This document shows, piece after piece, positions 17,043 to 25,683 of a stretch of DNA of 64,000 nucleotides (position 1 is the stretch's first letter; each line of letters starts with the position of its first letter). The notes under the pieces were generated by a model that was given only the letters and a program-made list of their open reading frames with translations, made no database searches and was not told the origin of the DNA. The position numbers and the translations under genes were made by a program. Origin of the DNA: JABHIE01 sp964584805 (GTDB lineage Bacteria > Planctomycetota > UBA1135); contig CAZPAY010000003.1 of the NCBI GenBank assembly GCA_964584805.1, forward strand, positions 1 through 64,000. Direction: 5' to 3'.

Positions 17043-17768
17043 ATGACACGCTTCAACGGACGCGCTGCGGGCGAGCTCCGCACTCTCAATTTCCACCGTG
17101 GTTTCACTGAAAACGCGGAAGGCTCAGTTTTGGTTTCCGCAGGCCGCACGCGCGTTTTGTGCACGGCGAGCGTTTTGCCTGGCGTCCCTCGCTGGATGCG
17201 CAGCAAAGGTGAGGGTTGGCTCACCGCCGAATACGCGATGCTGCCGGGCTCGGTTGATGGCCGCAAACCGCGCGAGCACAACAAGCGTGACGGCCGCTCG
17301 GTCGAAATTCAGCGACTCATTGGTCGTAGCCTGCGCGCCGCGGTCGATCTTTCGGCATTCCCTGAATTTACGATTCATGTCGATTGCGATGTTTTGCAGG
17401 CCGATGGCGGCACTCGATGTGCAAGCATCACAGGTGGCATGATGGCGATTCATGATGCGCTGCAAGTGCTCGAAAGCCGCGGCCAACTCAAGCGCCCCGG
17501 AATTCGTCATTGGATTTCGGCAATCAGCGTCGGTGTCGTCGGCGAAAGCGCGGTACTCGACTTGGATTACGGTGAAGATTTTGCCGCGGAAGTCGACATG
17601 AATATCATCGCAACCGCCGACGGAAAAATCATCGAGGTACAAGGCACTGCTGAGGGCCAACCATTTTCGCGCGAGATGCATGACCGCCTGCTTGACTTGG
17701 GTTTGAGCGGAACAAGCGCGATGTGCGCAACCATGCAAGAGTTGGCTGCGGCTGGGCTTGAGGTCTGA
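17043..17768 (+). CDS. rph: Ribonuclease PH
   Basis: A 241-residue phosphorolytic 3'-to-5' exoribonuclease that trims tRNA 3' ends. It has the usual order of motifs: GSVLVSAGRTRVLCTASV, then GWLTAEYAMLPGS and RSVEIQRLIGRSLRA with the phosphate-binding Arg, then DVLQADGGTRCASITGG and VDMNIIATADGKIIEVQGTAEG. The length is normal. It ends in an ordinary TGA, showing UGA is a stop in this genome. It is 24 nt upstream of rdgB, a common pairing. Confidence 0.97.
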   Translation: MTRFNGRAAGELRTLNFHRGFTENAEGSVLVSAGRTRVLCTASVLPGVPRWMRSKGEGWLTAEYAMLPGSVDGRKPREHNKRDGRSVEIQRLIGRSLRAAVDLSAFPEFTIHVDCDVLQADGGTRCASITGGMMAIHDALQVLESRGQLKRPGIRHWISAISVGVVGESAVLDLDYGEDFAAEVDMNIIATADGKIIEVQGTAEGQPFSREMHDRLLDLGLSGTSAMCATMQELAAAGLEV

Positions 17769-17792
17769 TTTTTCTCCTTTAAGTTCAAAACG

Positions 17793-18431
17793 ATGGCACA
17801 GCAAAAAATACTAGTCGGCTCGGGCAACGCAAAAAAGTTGGCTGAGTTGCAGTCATTGAGTGCTGAATTGCCCATCGAAATTTTGACTCCTGCCGATTTG
17901 CCCAACGGCTTGCCCGATGTCGACGAAGACAAAGACACTTTTGTCGATAACGCCATGAAAAAAGCGCAAGCTTTTGCGGCCGCCGCTGCGGAGCAATTGG
18001 GTGAGGGCATTTGGGCGCTTGCCGATGATTCAGGCCTCATGGTCGATGCGCTCGAAGGCGCGCCGGGTGTACATTCGGCCCGTTATGCCGGCGAATGCAC
18101 CGATATGCCCGCTCCCGCGCGCGATTTGGCCAATAACAACAAGTTACTCGAAGCGCTGCAATTTGTCAGCGAAGGCGAGCGCGGTGCCGCATTTAAATGC
18201 GTCATTGCCGTCGCCGATGCGACGCAACCGCTTTTTGCCGTCGAAGGTATGGTCGAGGGGCGCATCCTGACGGAGCCTGACGGAGAAGGAGGTTTCGGAT
18301 ACGACCCGCTCTTTTATCATGAGCGGTCCGAGACGACCTTCGCCCGCCTTTCAGGGGAAGAAAAAGCAGCCATCAGCCACCGCGGCCAAGCCATGGCGCG
18401 CCTTCAGGTCTTATTGGAATCCGTCCTTTAG
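17793..18431 (+). CDS. rdgB: XTP/dITP pyrophosphatase (HAM1 family)
   Basis: A 212-residue house-cleaning nucleotide pyrophosphatase that removes dITP and XTP. It shows the N-terminal SGNAKKLAEL substrate-binding motif, TFVDNAMKKA, LADDSGLMVDAL with the metal-binding Asp, and the C-terminal GFGYDPLF and ISHRGQAMARL motifs. It follows rph by 24 nt and its TAG abuts the lepA ATG. Confidence 0.95.
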   Translation: MAQQKILVGSGNAKKLAELQSLSAELPIEILTPADLPNGLPDVDEDKDTFVDNAMKKAQAFAAAAAEQLGEGIWALADDSGLMVDALEGAPGVHSARYAGECTDMPAPARDLANNNKLLEALQFVSEGERGAAFKCVIAVADATQPLFAVEGMVEGRILTEPDGEGGFGYDPLFYHERSETTFARLSGEEKAAISHRGQAMARLQVLLESVL

Positions 18432-20237
18432 ATGACCAAAAACTACCCGCCTGAGCGCATCCGGAACTTTTCCATCATTGCGCACATTGACCACGGCAAG
18501 TCGACACTTGCCGACCGGTTTTTGGATATTGCCACCCCAGATGATGGGCGTAAAAAGCAAGAGCAGCGGCTTGATTCAATGGATTTAGAGCGCGAGCGCG
18601 GCATCACGATTAAGGCAGCCGCGGTTTCACTTGAGTTAAAGATTAAGGGTGAGGATTACTTGCTCAATATGATCGACACGCCGGGGCATGTTGACTTTGC
18701 TTATGAAGTCGAGAAATCACTTCAAGCCTGCGAGGGCGCGCTGTTGCTGATTGACGCGGCTCAAGGCATCCAAGCGCAGACCGTGGCCAATACGATGTTG
18801 GCGCTTGAGCAAGATATGGAGGTCATGCCGATTTTCAACAAAATCGACCTCCCCCACGCGCGACCCGACGAAATTGCCGAAGAGCTTGAGCATGTTTTGC
18901 TCGTTGAGAGGGAAGGCGTCTTAAATTGCTCCGCTAAAACCGGCGAAGGCGTACCTGAAATTATTGATGAGATTGTTGAGCGCATCCCCGCCCCCGCGGG
19001 TGACAAAAACGCGCCACTGCAAGCTTTGATTTTCGACGCGACATACGATGAATACCGCGGTGTCATTGTGTATTTGCGTGTGATTAATGGGGTCATCCGC
19101 AAGCGCGACATGGTGCATATGATTGGCGCAAAAGCCGATTATGAGGTGCTTGAGCTGGGGCGTTACACGCCTGAGCCCGTCCCTTGCCAAGAGCTGCACC
19201 CCGGCGAAGTTGGTTATCTGATTTCAAATATCAAAGAGCTCGGCGATGTGCGCGTGGGCGACACCGTCACGGTTAGTAAAGGTGAGCAGGCTAAATCTCT
19301 CGAGGGTTATCGCGAGCCGGTGCCGATGGTTTGGTGCGGCATCTACCCTGTGCAGTCCAAAGATTTCGAAGATTTGCGCACAGCATTAAATACGCTCAAG
19401 CTTAATGATTCCTCTATCATTTTTGAGCCCGAGACTTCTGAGGCTTTGGGGTTTGGTTTCCGTTGTGGTTTCCTTGGCTTGCTGCATATGGAGATCGCCC
19501 AAGAGCGACTTGAGCGCGAAAGTGGGATCGATATCGTGCAAACCGCCCCGACGGTGCCGTATCAAATTTTGATGACCGATAGCTCGACGCGTGACATCCA
19601 CTGCCCGGGTGATTTGCCTGACCCAACGCAATACAACGAAGTCCGCGAGCCGATTGTGACCTCACATATTTTGGTTCCGACCGAGTCGATTGGCCCGATT
19701 ATGTCGCTTTGTTCTGAGCGACGCGGTGTGTTTTTGAAGCAAGAGCATTTGTCGGCCAATCGCGTGATGCTCACTTGGGATTTGCCCCTCGCTGAAGTGA
19801 TTTATGATTTCTACGACAAGTTGAAATCCGGCACAAAGGGTTATGGCACGATGAATTTCGACGAGCCACGATTCCAATCGGCCAACTTGGTCAAGATGCG
19901 TATCTTGGTCAATGAAGTTGAAGCAGATGCTTTGAGTGTGATTTGCCATGCCGATGACGCCCAGCGCCGCGGCCGTGCTGTTTTGCAGGTCTTGCGTAAA
20001 GAAATTCCGCGACATCAATTTAAAGTGCCTTTGCAAGCTGCCGTTGGTGGCAAGATTTTGGCGCGCGAAACGATTAGTGCATTAAGTAAAAATGTTACGG
20101 CCAAATGCTATGGCGGCGACATCACGCGCAAGCGCAAGTTGCTCGAAAAGCAAAAAGAAGGCAAAAAGCGGATGAAGTCCATCGGCTCGGTCGAAGTGCC
20201 GCAAAAGGCCTTTTTGGCTGTATTGCGTACCGATTAG
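18432..20237 (+). CDS. lepA: Elongation factor 4 (back-translocase)
   Basis: A 601-residue ribosomal GTPase. G1 is AHIDHGKSTLADR, G2 region RGITIKA, G3 DTPGHVDF and G4 NKIDLP, followed by EF-G-like domains II, III and V and the LepA-specific C-terminal domain (GGDITRKRKLLEKQKEGKKRMK). The length and end match LepA. It begins immediately after rdgB. A small hairpin overlapping its stop probably ends the operon. Confidence 0.97.
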   Translation: MTKNYPPERIRNFSIIAHIDHGKSTLADRFLDIATPDDGRKKQEQRLDSMDLERERGITIKAAAVSLELKIKGEDYLLNMIDTPGHVDFAYEVEKSLQACEGALLLIDAAQGIQAQTVANTMLALEQDMEVMPIFNKIDLPHARPDEIAEELEHVLLVEREGVLNCSAKTGEGVPEIIDEIVERIPAPAGDKNAPLQALIFDATYDEYRGVIVYLRVINGVIRKRDMVHMIGAKADYEVLELGRYTPEPVPCQELHPGEVGYLISNIKELGDVRVGDTVTVSKGEQAKSLEGYREPVPMVWCGIYPVQSKDFEDLRTALNTLKLNDSSIIFEPETSEALGFGFRCGFLGLLHMEIAQERLERESGIDIVQTAPTVPYQILMTDSSTRDIHCPGDLPDPTQYNEVREPIVTSHILVPTESIGPIMSLCSERRGVFLKQEHLSANRVMLTWDLPLAEVIYDFYDKLKSGTKGYGTMNFDEPRFQSANLVKMRILVNEVEADALSVICHADDAQRRGRAVLQVLRKEIPRHQFKVPLQAAVGGKILARETISALSKNVTAKCYGGDITRKRKLLEKQKEGKKRMKSIGSVEVPQKAFLAVLRTD

Positions 20238-20260
20238 AGCCTGAGGGCTCCCGCTTTTCT
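20237..20260 (+). terminator. Short Rho-independent terminator after lepA
   Basis: GAGCC (20237-20241) pairs with GGCTC (20246-20250) around a TGAG loop and is followed by CCGCTTTTCTT. The stem starts at the last base of the lepA stop. It is a short stem, so only moderate strength is likely. Confidence 0.5.
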
Positions 20261-20371
20261 TACTCAGCTTTGAAATAAGCTGTTTTGATGTGTCACACCC
20301 GTGCGGTGAAACCGTCTACTTATTGACGGGGAAATCACCTCGTTATCACCCGAGATGGATAGGAGGTATCT

Positions 20372-20812
20372 ATGCTCTTTTTAACAAAACCTATGGCCGC
20401 TTTGTTGATGGTCATGCCCATTGCGGTCTGCGACTGTCATTCTGGAGAGTGGTTCTACGCTCAAGACATTCTCGTGTCGACCGATTATCTCTCCGTGAAA
20501 GCTCTCGATGTGCATGTGAAAAATGGTGTCGCAAACATCGGCAATTTCAAAGTCGAGTCCGCCAAAGGCCTCAAAGTCAGCGACGTTCGCTTTACTACTT
20601 TTCATAATCACAACGGTATCTCTGGCTTTCAAGATCCGCCTGACATTGCAACAAGCGTGAGTTCTGCCACTTCTAATCCGCCAAGTTCCACGATTGAAAT
20701 AAGAGATATCAACAACAACTCACTCGGCAATGGTCACGGCGAGAGTTGGGAAGTCATCATCACACTCACTCCGGGGGATGGCGAGCCGTCCGTCTTTTCT
20801 GGCACACGATAA
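20372..20812 (+). CDS. Exported hypothetical protein
   Basis: A 146-residue protein with a strong AGGAGG ribosome site just upstream. Residues 1-20 form a hydrophobic export signal (KPMAALLMVMPIAVC). The mature part looks beta-rich with many Ser, Asn and Val, and contains HNHNGISGF and NGHGESWEV. I recognise no family. It is the first of three consecutive small exported proteins leading into the signal peptidase gene, with 15 and 8 nt between them, so they probably form one operon. Confidence 0.65.
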   Translation: MLFLTKPMAALLMVMPIAVCDCHSGEWFYAQDILVSTDYLSVKALDVHVKNGVANIGNFKVESAKGLKVSDVRFTTFHNHNGISGFQDPPDIATSVSSATSNPPSSTIEIRDINNNSLGNGHGESWEVIITLTPGDGEPSVFSGTR

Positions 20813-20827
20813 ATCGAGATACACAAA

Positions 20828-21292
20828 ATGAAACTACGTCTTTCCATCATCATTCTTGGCCTGAGCACTTTACTCTTGGCTGCCTTTCTTTCAAGCGACT
20901 TGAGTAGCCAAATGGCATCCTCACTCTCGCAAGCCTCACAAGAGGTCGCTTACGCGCAATCCAAAAACGCGCATGTTTTTAACGTACATCGTTATGGCAT
21001 TGGCGTGCTCGTACACAATCCACTTGGCAGTACCCAGTTTTCGCGACGCATCGATGTTGTTGATTTGGGCCCTGACATCTCATATCTCCACGAAGACCTT
21101 GAGCCAACCGACGCAACGGTTACGGTCAACAGCGACTACATCCTGACTCTCAAACCAGATGGCCGTGGTGGATTGACGGGGCAAGTCCCCCACTCAAGCT
21201 TGCTTCCGTTTCAAGATAATCAAGTCAGCGTGAATGTGTTTCACAACGATCGCTTGCTGTTTACGCATTCACTCACCGGGACTTTCTTTTAA
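20828..21292 (+). CDS. Exported hypothetical protein
   Basis: A 154-residue protein. It opens KLRLSIIILGLSTLLLAAF, a signal peptide or single N-terminal anchor. A Ser/Gln-rich stretch follows, then a likely all-beta domain with VFNVHRYGIGVLVHNP and a Gly-rich turn (DGRGGLTGQV). No family is recognised. It is second of the three-gene set before lepB. Confidence 0.6.
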   Translation: MKLRLSIIILGLSTLLLAAFLSSDLSSQMASSLSQASQEVAYAQSKNAHVFNVHRYGIGVLVHNPLGSTQFSRRIDVVDLGPDISYLHEDLEPTDATVTVNSDYILTLKPDGRGGLTGQVPHSSLLPFQDNQVSVNVFHNDRLLFTHSLTGTFF

Positions 21293-21300
21293 GGCAAATA

Positions 21301-21759
21301 ATGCGATTACTTTCGATTCTCTTTTGCGCGAGTCTGCTGCTTTTTGCTGCAGGCTCGTGCGCTACGCAGTCGCTGACTCATGTTGCACCTCAGATTGAAC
21401 TGCAGGTTTTTGAGCCAAGCTCAAGTGGGCACTCTTGGATGTTTGCCTACAAGTCCTTGAGCGGAGCTGATGATATCTACAAAATGTCGTCCTCTCTTTT
21501 TGATGACCGCAACGCCGACCGAGTCATGCAAGAAACTGAAAAGCTCGATGCCTACCACAGTGTGCATCATCCCGCGGTTTCGTGGGGCAAGGTAACTCTT
21601 CCTGTACGCTATTTGGTTGATGTGGAAAGGCCAATGATTTTTACAAAATGGGTGTGCACCGACGGCAGCACCGGCTCAACTGTCTTTGACATGCCCGCAA
21701 GCGTAAAATCTTGGGCTTATGGGCAAGACCAAAGAAAAGGCCACTCATCCGATCCGTGA
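21301..21759 (+). CDS. Putative lipoprotein
   Basis: A 152-residue protein with a lipoprotein-type signal (MRLLSILFCASLLLFAAGSC): AGSC is a good lipobox, giving Cys20 as the lipidated residue. The rest is not recognisable; a VKSWAYGQDQRKGH tail overlaps the lepB start by 41 nt, which ties its translation to the signal peptidase. Confidence 0.6.
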   Translation: MRLLSILFCASLLLFAAGSCATQSLTHVAPQIELQVFEPSSSGHSWMFAYKSLSGADDIYKMSSSLFDDRNADRVMQETEKLDAYHSVHHPAVSWGKVTLPVRYLVDVERPMIFTKWVCTDGSTGSTVFDMPASVKSWAYGQDQRKGHSSDP

Positions 21760-23131
21760 CCAGATCGAGATGATCATCTTCGCCATCGTTATGGCGTTGG
21801 GGCTTAAGGTTTTTGCTCTTGAGGCCTACGAGATTCCGACGGGGTCCATGCAGCCAACCTTAATGGGCTGTGATTTGTTGGATGCCCGCACCGGTCAAGC
21901 GACTCGTTCGGGTATCCACGATCGCGTTTTGGTTGATAAGACGCTATTTTTGACGCGCGACCCCGAGCGTTGGGAGGTTTGCGTTTTTCGATATCCACTC
22001 GCCACTTCTAACAATTATGTAAAGCGTTTAGTCGGTATGCCTGGCGAAGAATTGTGGGTACAGCATGGTGACATCTGGGCGCGGGATTCGGTAGCTCAAG
22101 GTGATTTTAAGATTCAGCGTAAGCCGTGGTCGGTGCAGCAGCATTTATGGAAGCGCGTTTATCCGAGTGCGACAGTCGAGCCAGCACAATGGTCGGGTTG
22201 GCATACAGTGGGCAAATTCACGCGCGATGATGCCGGTGTGCTTGATTTAACGGGGCGTTGCTCGATTGAAACGCGTGCGACGATTCGCGACGAATACCGT
22301 CATGGCTACAGCGACAAAGTTGCCATGCAAATCCCTGTTGCCGGTGGCAGCGGGCGTTCCAGGCACCCAGTCAGCGATTTGCGGGCAACCTTCCGATTTA
22401 CCCCACTGGCAGGCGCCGAAGATTTAACTTTTGAGCTTGATTATGGCAACTACGAGCTGACTTTGGCCTTTAAGGCATCACAGAGCAAGTGGTTTTTGCG
22501 CTCCGGCGGCAAGACTCTTTCTGAGTCACCCTTTGGTTTTGAGGTTGGCCAAGAAATTGAATTCGATCTCGCGTTCTGGGATCACACGACACGCCTCAGC
22601 ATCAACGATGATGAATTCCTGATGACTCGCGAGCTTGATATGCCGGCAAAGGCAAGCACGCGCAATGGCATGCGCATCCATACGAGTTCGGGTGGTTGGC
22701 AGATTCAACCTGGTGAGATTTGGCGTGACATTCACTACATCTCACCTCTTAATGGCGGCACTCCATTATTTACGATTCCAAAAGGCGAGTATTTCATGAT
22801 GGGCGACAATACCCAAAACTCGCTCGACAGCCGCGACTGGACTGCACGCCAGCTCACATTCGGTGATACCGTTTTGCGTGGCGATTCTTTGCGCCACGGC
22901 TCCGACCCATTTTTCGACAACCCCCGCTGGAACAACACTCGCTCGATGATGACCTTCCGTGATCAATTTGGCAACTTGCACACATTTGACATGGACGATT
23001 TGGCAAAAGCACAAGACACGCGCGTGCCTATTTCGACTGTGCCGCGCGACTACATCATCGGAAAAGCTCTAGCCGTTTTCTTACCTATTCCGCCGATGGC
23101 ACCGATTGTGCGTGTCGGGCTGGTACATTAA
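21719..23131 (+). CDS. lepB: Signal peptidase I with large insert
   Basis: A 470-residue membrane serine protease that removes signal peptides. One N-terminal membrane segment (about residues 17-33) precedes the nucleophile S43 in IPTGSMQPTL. The general base is K102 in NNYVKRLVGMPGE. The conserved C-terminal box GDNTQNSLDSRDW is at about residues 362-374. Between the Lys box and this box lies an insert of over 200 residues (about 120-350) that looks beta-rich (for example LTFELDYGNYELTLAF) and may be a lectin-like sandwich; simple bacterial enzymes have about 100 residues or fewer here. The start at 21719 overlaps the preceding lipoprotein gene. Confidence 0.9.
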   Translation: MGKTKEKATHPIRDQIEMIIFAIVMALGLKVFALEAYEIPTGSMQPTLMGCDLLDARTGQATRSGIHDRVLVDKTLFLTRDPERWEVCVFRYPLATSNNYVKRLVGMPGEELWVQHGDIWARDSVAQGDFKIQRKPWSVQQHLWKRVYPSATVEPAQWSGWHTVGKFTRDDAGVLDLTGRCSIETRATIRDEYRHGYSDKVAMQIPVAGGSGRSRHPVSDLRATFRFTPLAGAEDLTFELDYGNYELTLAFKASQSKWFLRSGGKTLSESPFGFEVGQEIEFDLAFWDHTTRLSINDDEFLMTRELDMPAKASTRNGMRIHTSSGGWQIQPGEIWRDIHYISPLNGGTPLFTIPKGEYFMMGDNTQNSLDSRDWTARQLTFGDTVLRGDSLRHGSDPFFDNPRWNNTRSMMTFRDQFGNLHTFDMDDLAKAQDTRVPISTVPRDYIIGKALAVFLPIPPMAPIVRVGLVH

Positions 23132-23163
23132 TCACATACGGGCATCCGCCCAACCATTACACC

Positions 23164-23895
23164 ATGGACGACACCCTACTCTCGACCGAAGGCCTGCAAA
23201 AAGCTTACAAAGGGCGGCGTGTGGTTGATGATGTGGCGCTGACTGTAGCTCCAGGTGAGATTGTGGGTTTGCTTGGCCCAAACGGTGCGGGCAAAACGAC
23301 AACTTTCCGCATGTGCATGGGCATGGTCAAGCCTGATGCCGGTGTGATTCGTTTTGCACACAAAGAGGTCACTCGCTTGCCCATTTACAAGCGTGCGCGG
23401 CTGGGTTTGGGCTATTTGTCGCAAGAGCCTTCGGTTTTTCGGCGGTTATCCGTGCGCAACAACCTGCTTGCCATCCTTGAGATGCGCGAGCGTAATAAAG
23501 CCAGGCGCAACGCTAAAGCGGATGAATTGCTTGAGGAATTTGGCCTCATGCACATTCAAGAAAGCATGGGTGAGGTCTTGTCTGGCGGTGAGCGCCGGCG
23601 CCTTGAGATTGCCCGCACTTTGGCAACTGAGCCACGGCTGATTCTGCTTGATGAGCCTTTCAGCGGCGTTGACCCCATCGCGGTCGAGGAAATTCAGGCC
23701 ATTTTGGCTACTTTGCGTGAAAAAGGCATTGCCATCCTGCTGACTGACCACAATGTGCGCGAGACGCTACATATCACCGACCGCGCCTATATTTTGGCTG
23801 CCGGCAAGGTCCTCGCGACTGGCACTGCTGAAGAGTTGGTCAATGATGAGCAAGTCCGCAAGGTCTACCTAGGCAAACGCTTCGAGCTGGCTTAA
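23164..23895 (+). CDS. lptB: LPS export ABC transporter ATP-binding protein
   Basis: A 243-residue ATPase that powers LPS extraction from the inner membrane with LptFG. Walker A is GPNGAGKTTTF. The Q-loop region LGLGYLSQEPSVFRRLSVRNN is highly typical of LptB. The signature LSGGERRRLEIAR and Walker B LILLDEPFSGVDP follow, then the switch His in LTDHNVRETL. It lies 32 nt after lepB. No lptA, lptC or lptFG is in the window. It implies an LPS-bearing outer membrane. Confidence 0.93.
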   Translation: MDDTLLSTEGLQKAYKGRRVVDDVALTVAPGEIVGLLGPNGAGKTTTFRMCMGMVKPDAGVIRFAHKEVTRLPIYKRARLGLGYLSQEPSVFRRLSVRNNLLAILEMRERNKARRNAKADELLEEFGLMHIQESMGEVLSGGERRRLEIARTLATEPRLILLDEPFSGVDPIAVEEIQAILATLREKGIAILLTDHNVRETLHITDRAYILAAGKVLATGTAEELVNDEQVRKVYLGKRFELA

Positions 23896-23958
23896 ACAGA
23901 CCTGCACTTTGGTCAAAAATCGGCTAAAATCCTCGGCTCATCCCTTCCGGAGAATCCA

Positions 23959-24714
23959 GTGAAAATCATTACTTGCGTAAAGCGCGTCCCGGCCACGACA
24001 ACTCGTGTGGTTATTGACGCACCCACGAAATCTCTCGACCCAACCGGGGTCGAATTCCTACTCAACCCCTATGACGAATATGCGGTTGAGCAAGCTCTTC
24101 AAGTTGCGGCCGCCCATGAGGGCTCGACCGTAACCGCTATCAGCCTTGGCAATGGTGCGGCTCAAAAAGAATTGCGCACTGTTTTGGCGATGGGCGCTGA
24201 TAATGCCATTCTGCTGACCAACGAAGGCGCGCTTGATGCCGATGTCAGCACGACCGCCCGCTTGCTTGCTGATGCCATCCGTGGCCGCGAGTTTGATTTG
24301 CTTTTCTTTGGCAAGCAAGCCGTCGATAACGACGCTCATGGCGTGGGCCCAGCCGTCGCAACGATGCTCGGCGTGGCTTGCCTCACTGAGGTTGTTAAGT
24401 TTGAGCTTGATGGCGATAAAGTCGTCTGCGAGCGCGAGGTCGAAGGTGGCCGCGAGATTATTGAGGCGTCTTTGCCCTGCGCAATTACTTGCCAAAAGGG
24501 GCTCAATGAGCCTCGCTACGCAAATCTCAAAGGCATCATGAAGGCCAAGAAAAAGCCTCTTGAGACTGTTGAGGTTGCTCTCGGCACACCTGCTCTTGAG
24601 GTGGTCGACTTTACTCCCCCTGCTGAGCGCCCTGCTGGCCGAATCATCGGCGAAGGTGCTGGCGTGGTCACCGAATTGGTCGACCTACTCCGTAACGAAG
24701 CCAAAGTTCTCTAG
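23959..24714 (+). CDS. etfB: Electron transfer flavoprotein subunit beta
   Basis: A 251-residue subunit starting at GTG 23959 with a GGAGA ribosome site. Typical ETF-beta motifs are KIITCVKRVPATTTRV, LNPYDEYAVEQAL, GKQAVDNDAHGVGP and ITCQKGLNEPRYANLKGIMKAKKKP. With EtfA it carries electrons from acyl-CoA and other dehydrogenases to the respiratory chain. etfA follows after 11 nt. Confidence 0.96.
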   Translation: MKIITCVKRVPATTTRVVIDAPTKSLDPTGVEFLLNPYDEYAVEQALQVAAAHEGSTVTAISLGNGAAQKELRTVLAMGADNAILLTNEGALDADVSTTARLLADAIRGREFDLLFFGKQAVDNDAHGVGPAVATMLGVACLTEVVKFELDGDKVVCEREVEGGREIIEASLPCAITCQKGLNEPRYANLKGIMKAKKKPLETVEVALGTPALEVVDFTPPAERPAGRIIGEGAGVVTELVDLLRNEAKVL

Positions 24715-24725
24715 AGGTTATCGAC

Positions 24726-25682
24726 ATGTCAAACATTCTTGTTCTTCTGGAAACCCGCGATGGTTCCCTTCGTCCTGCTTCACTTGAGGCGGTTGGCGCT
24801 GCCCGCAAAACCGCTGACGAGCTTGGTGGTGGCACCGTTACGGCTCTTGCATATGAGGCCTTCGAAGCCGATGCGGCACTCTTGGGTGCTGCGGGTGCCG
24901 ACAATGTCTTGATTGCTGGCTCTGCCCAACACTCGGCCGAAGGCGCTGCCTCAACTTGCGCGCGCGTCGCGAAAGAGGTGGGCGCTGTTGCAGTTTTCTT
25001 GTCGGCATCCGTACGCGGAAAAGACTTGACGGCTCGCATTGCCGCCAATCTTGAGACGGGCTGCGTGCCTGATTGCACCGCGATTACGGTTACGGATGGC
25101 CAAATGGTTTTCACCCGCCCGGTTTATGCAGGCAAAGGCTTAGTCAATGCCAAAGTTTCTGGCTCAGTTGCGGTTGCTTCCATGCGTGGCAACTTCTTTG
25201 CACCAGCGAGTCGTGAGGCCACTGCCGAAATCAGCGAAACTTCTGCTGAAGCGGCCATGAGTATCGTTCGCGAGGTCGCTGCCAAAACGGGCGGTCGCCC
25301 CGATGTGGCCGAGGCCAATGTTGTGGTCGCCGGCGGTCGCGGCATGGGTGATGCTGACAATTGGGCCATGCTTGAGGCGATTGCCGACAAGCTTCCCGGT
25401 GCTGCAATTGGCGCTTCCCGCGCGGTTGTGGATTCTGGCATTCGCTCTCATAGTGAGCAAGTGGGTCAAACCGGCAAAACGGTTGCCCCTGAGCTTTACA
25501 TTGCTGCAGGCATTTCGGGTGCCATCCAACACCTCGCCGGCATGAACAATTCCAAGTGCATTGTTGCCATCAACAAAGACGCCGACGCACCGATTTTCAC
25601 GGCTGCGACTTACGGCATCGTGGGTGATGTCAATGAGGTTCTACCGGTTTTAGCCGAAGAGCTCGGCAAACTCGAGGCGTAA
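24726..25682 (+). CDS. etfA: Electron transfer flavoprotein subunit alpha
   Basis: A 318-residue FAD-binding partner of EtfB. The C-terminal FAD domain shows GGRGMGDADNWAMLEAIADKL, GASRAVVDSG, GQTGKTVAPELYIAAGISGAIQH and INKDADAPIF, all family hallmarks. The length is normal. Its stop lies 1 nt from the end of the convergent kinase-like gene, so no terminator separates them. Confidence 0.96.
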   Translation: MSNILVLLETRDGSLRPASLEAVGAARKTADELGGGTVTALAYEAFEADAALLGAAGADNVLIAGSAQHSAEGAASTCARVAKEVGAVAVFLSASVRGKDLTARIAANLETGCVPDCTAITVTDGQMVFTRPVYAGKGLVNAKVSGSVAVASMRGNFFAPASREATAEISETSAEAAMSIVREVAAKTGGRPDVAEANVVVAGGRGMGDADNWAMLEAIADKLPGAAIGASRAVVDSGIRSHSEQVGQTGKTVAPELYIAAGISGAIQHLAGMNNSKCIVAINKDADAPIFTAATYGIVGDVNEVLPVLAEELGKLEA

Positions 25683-25683
25683 C

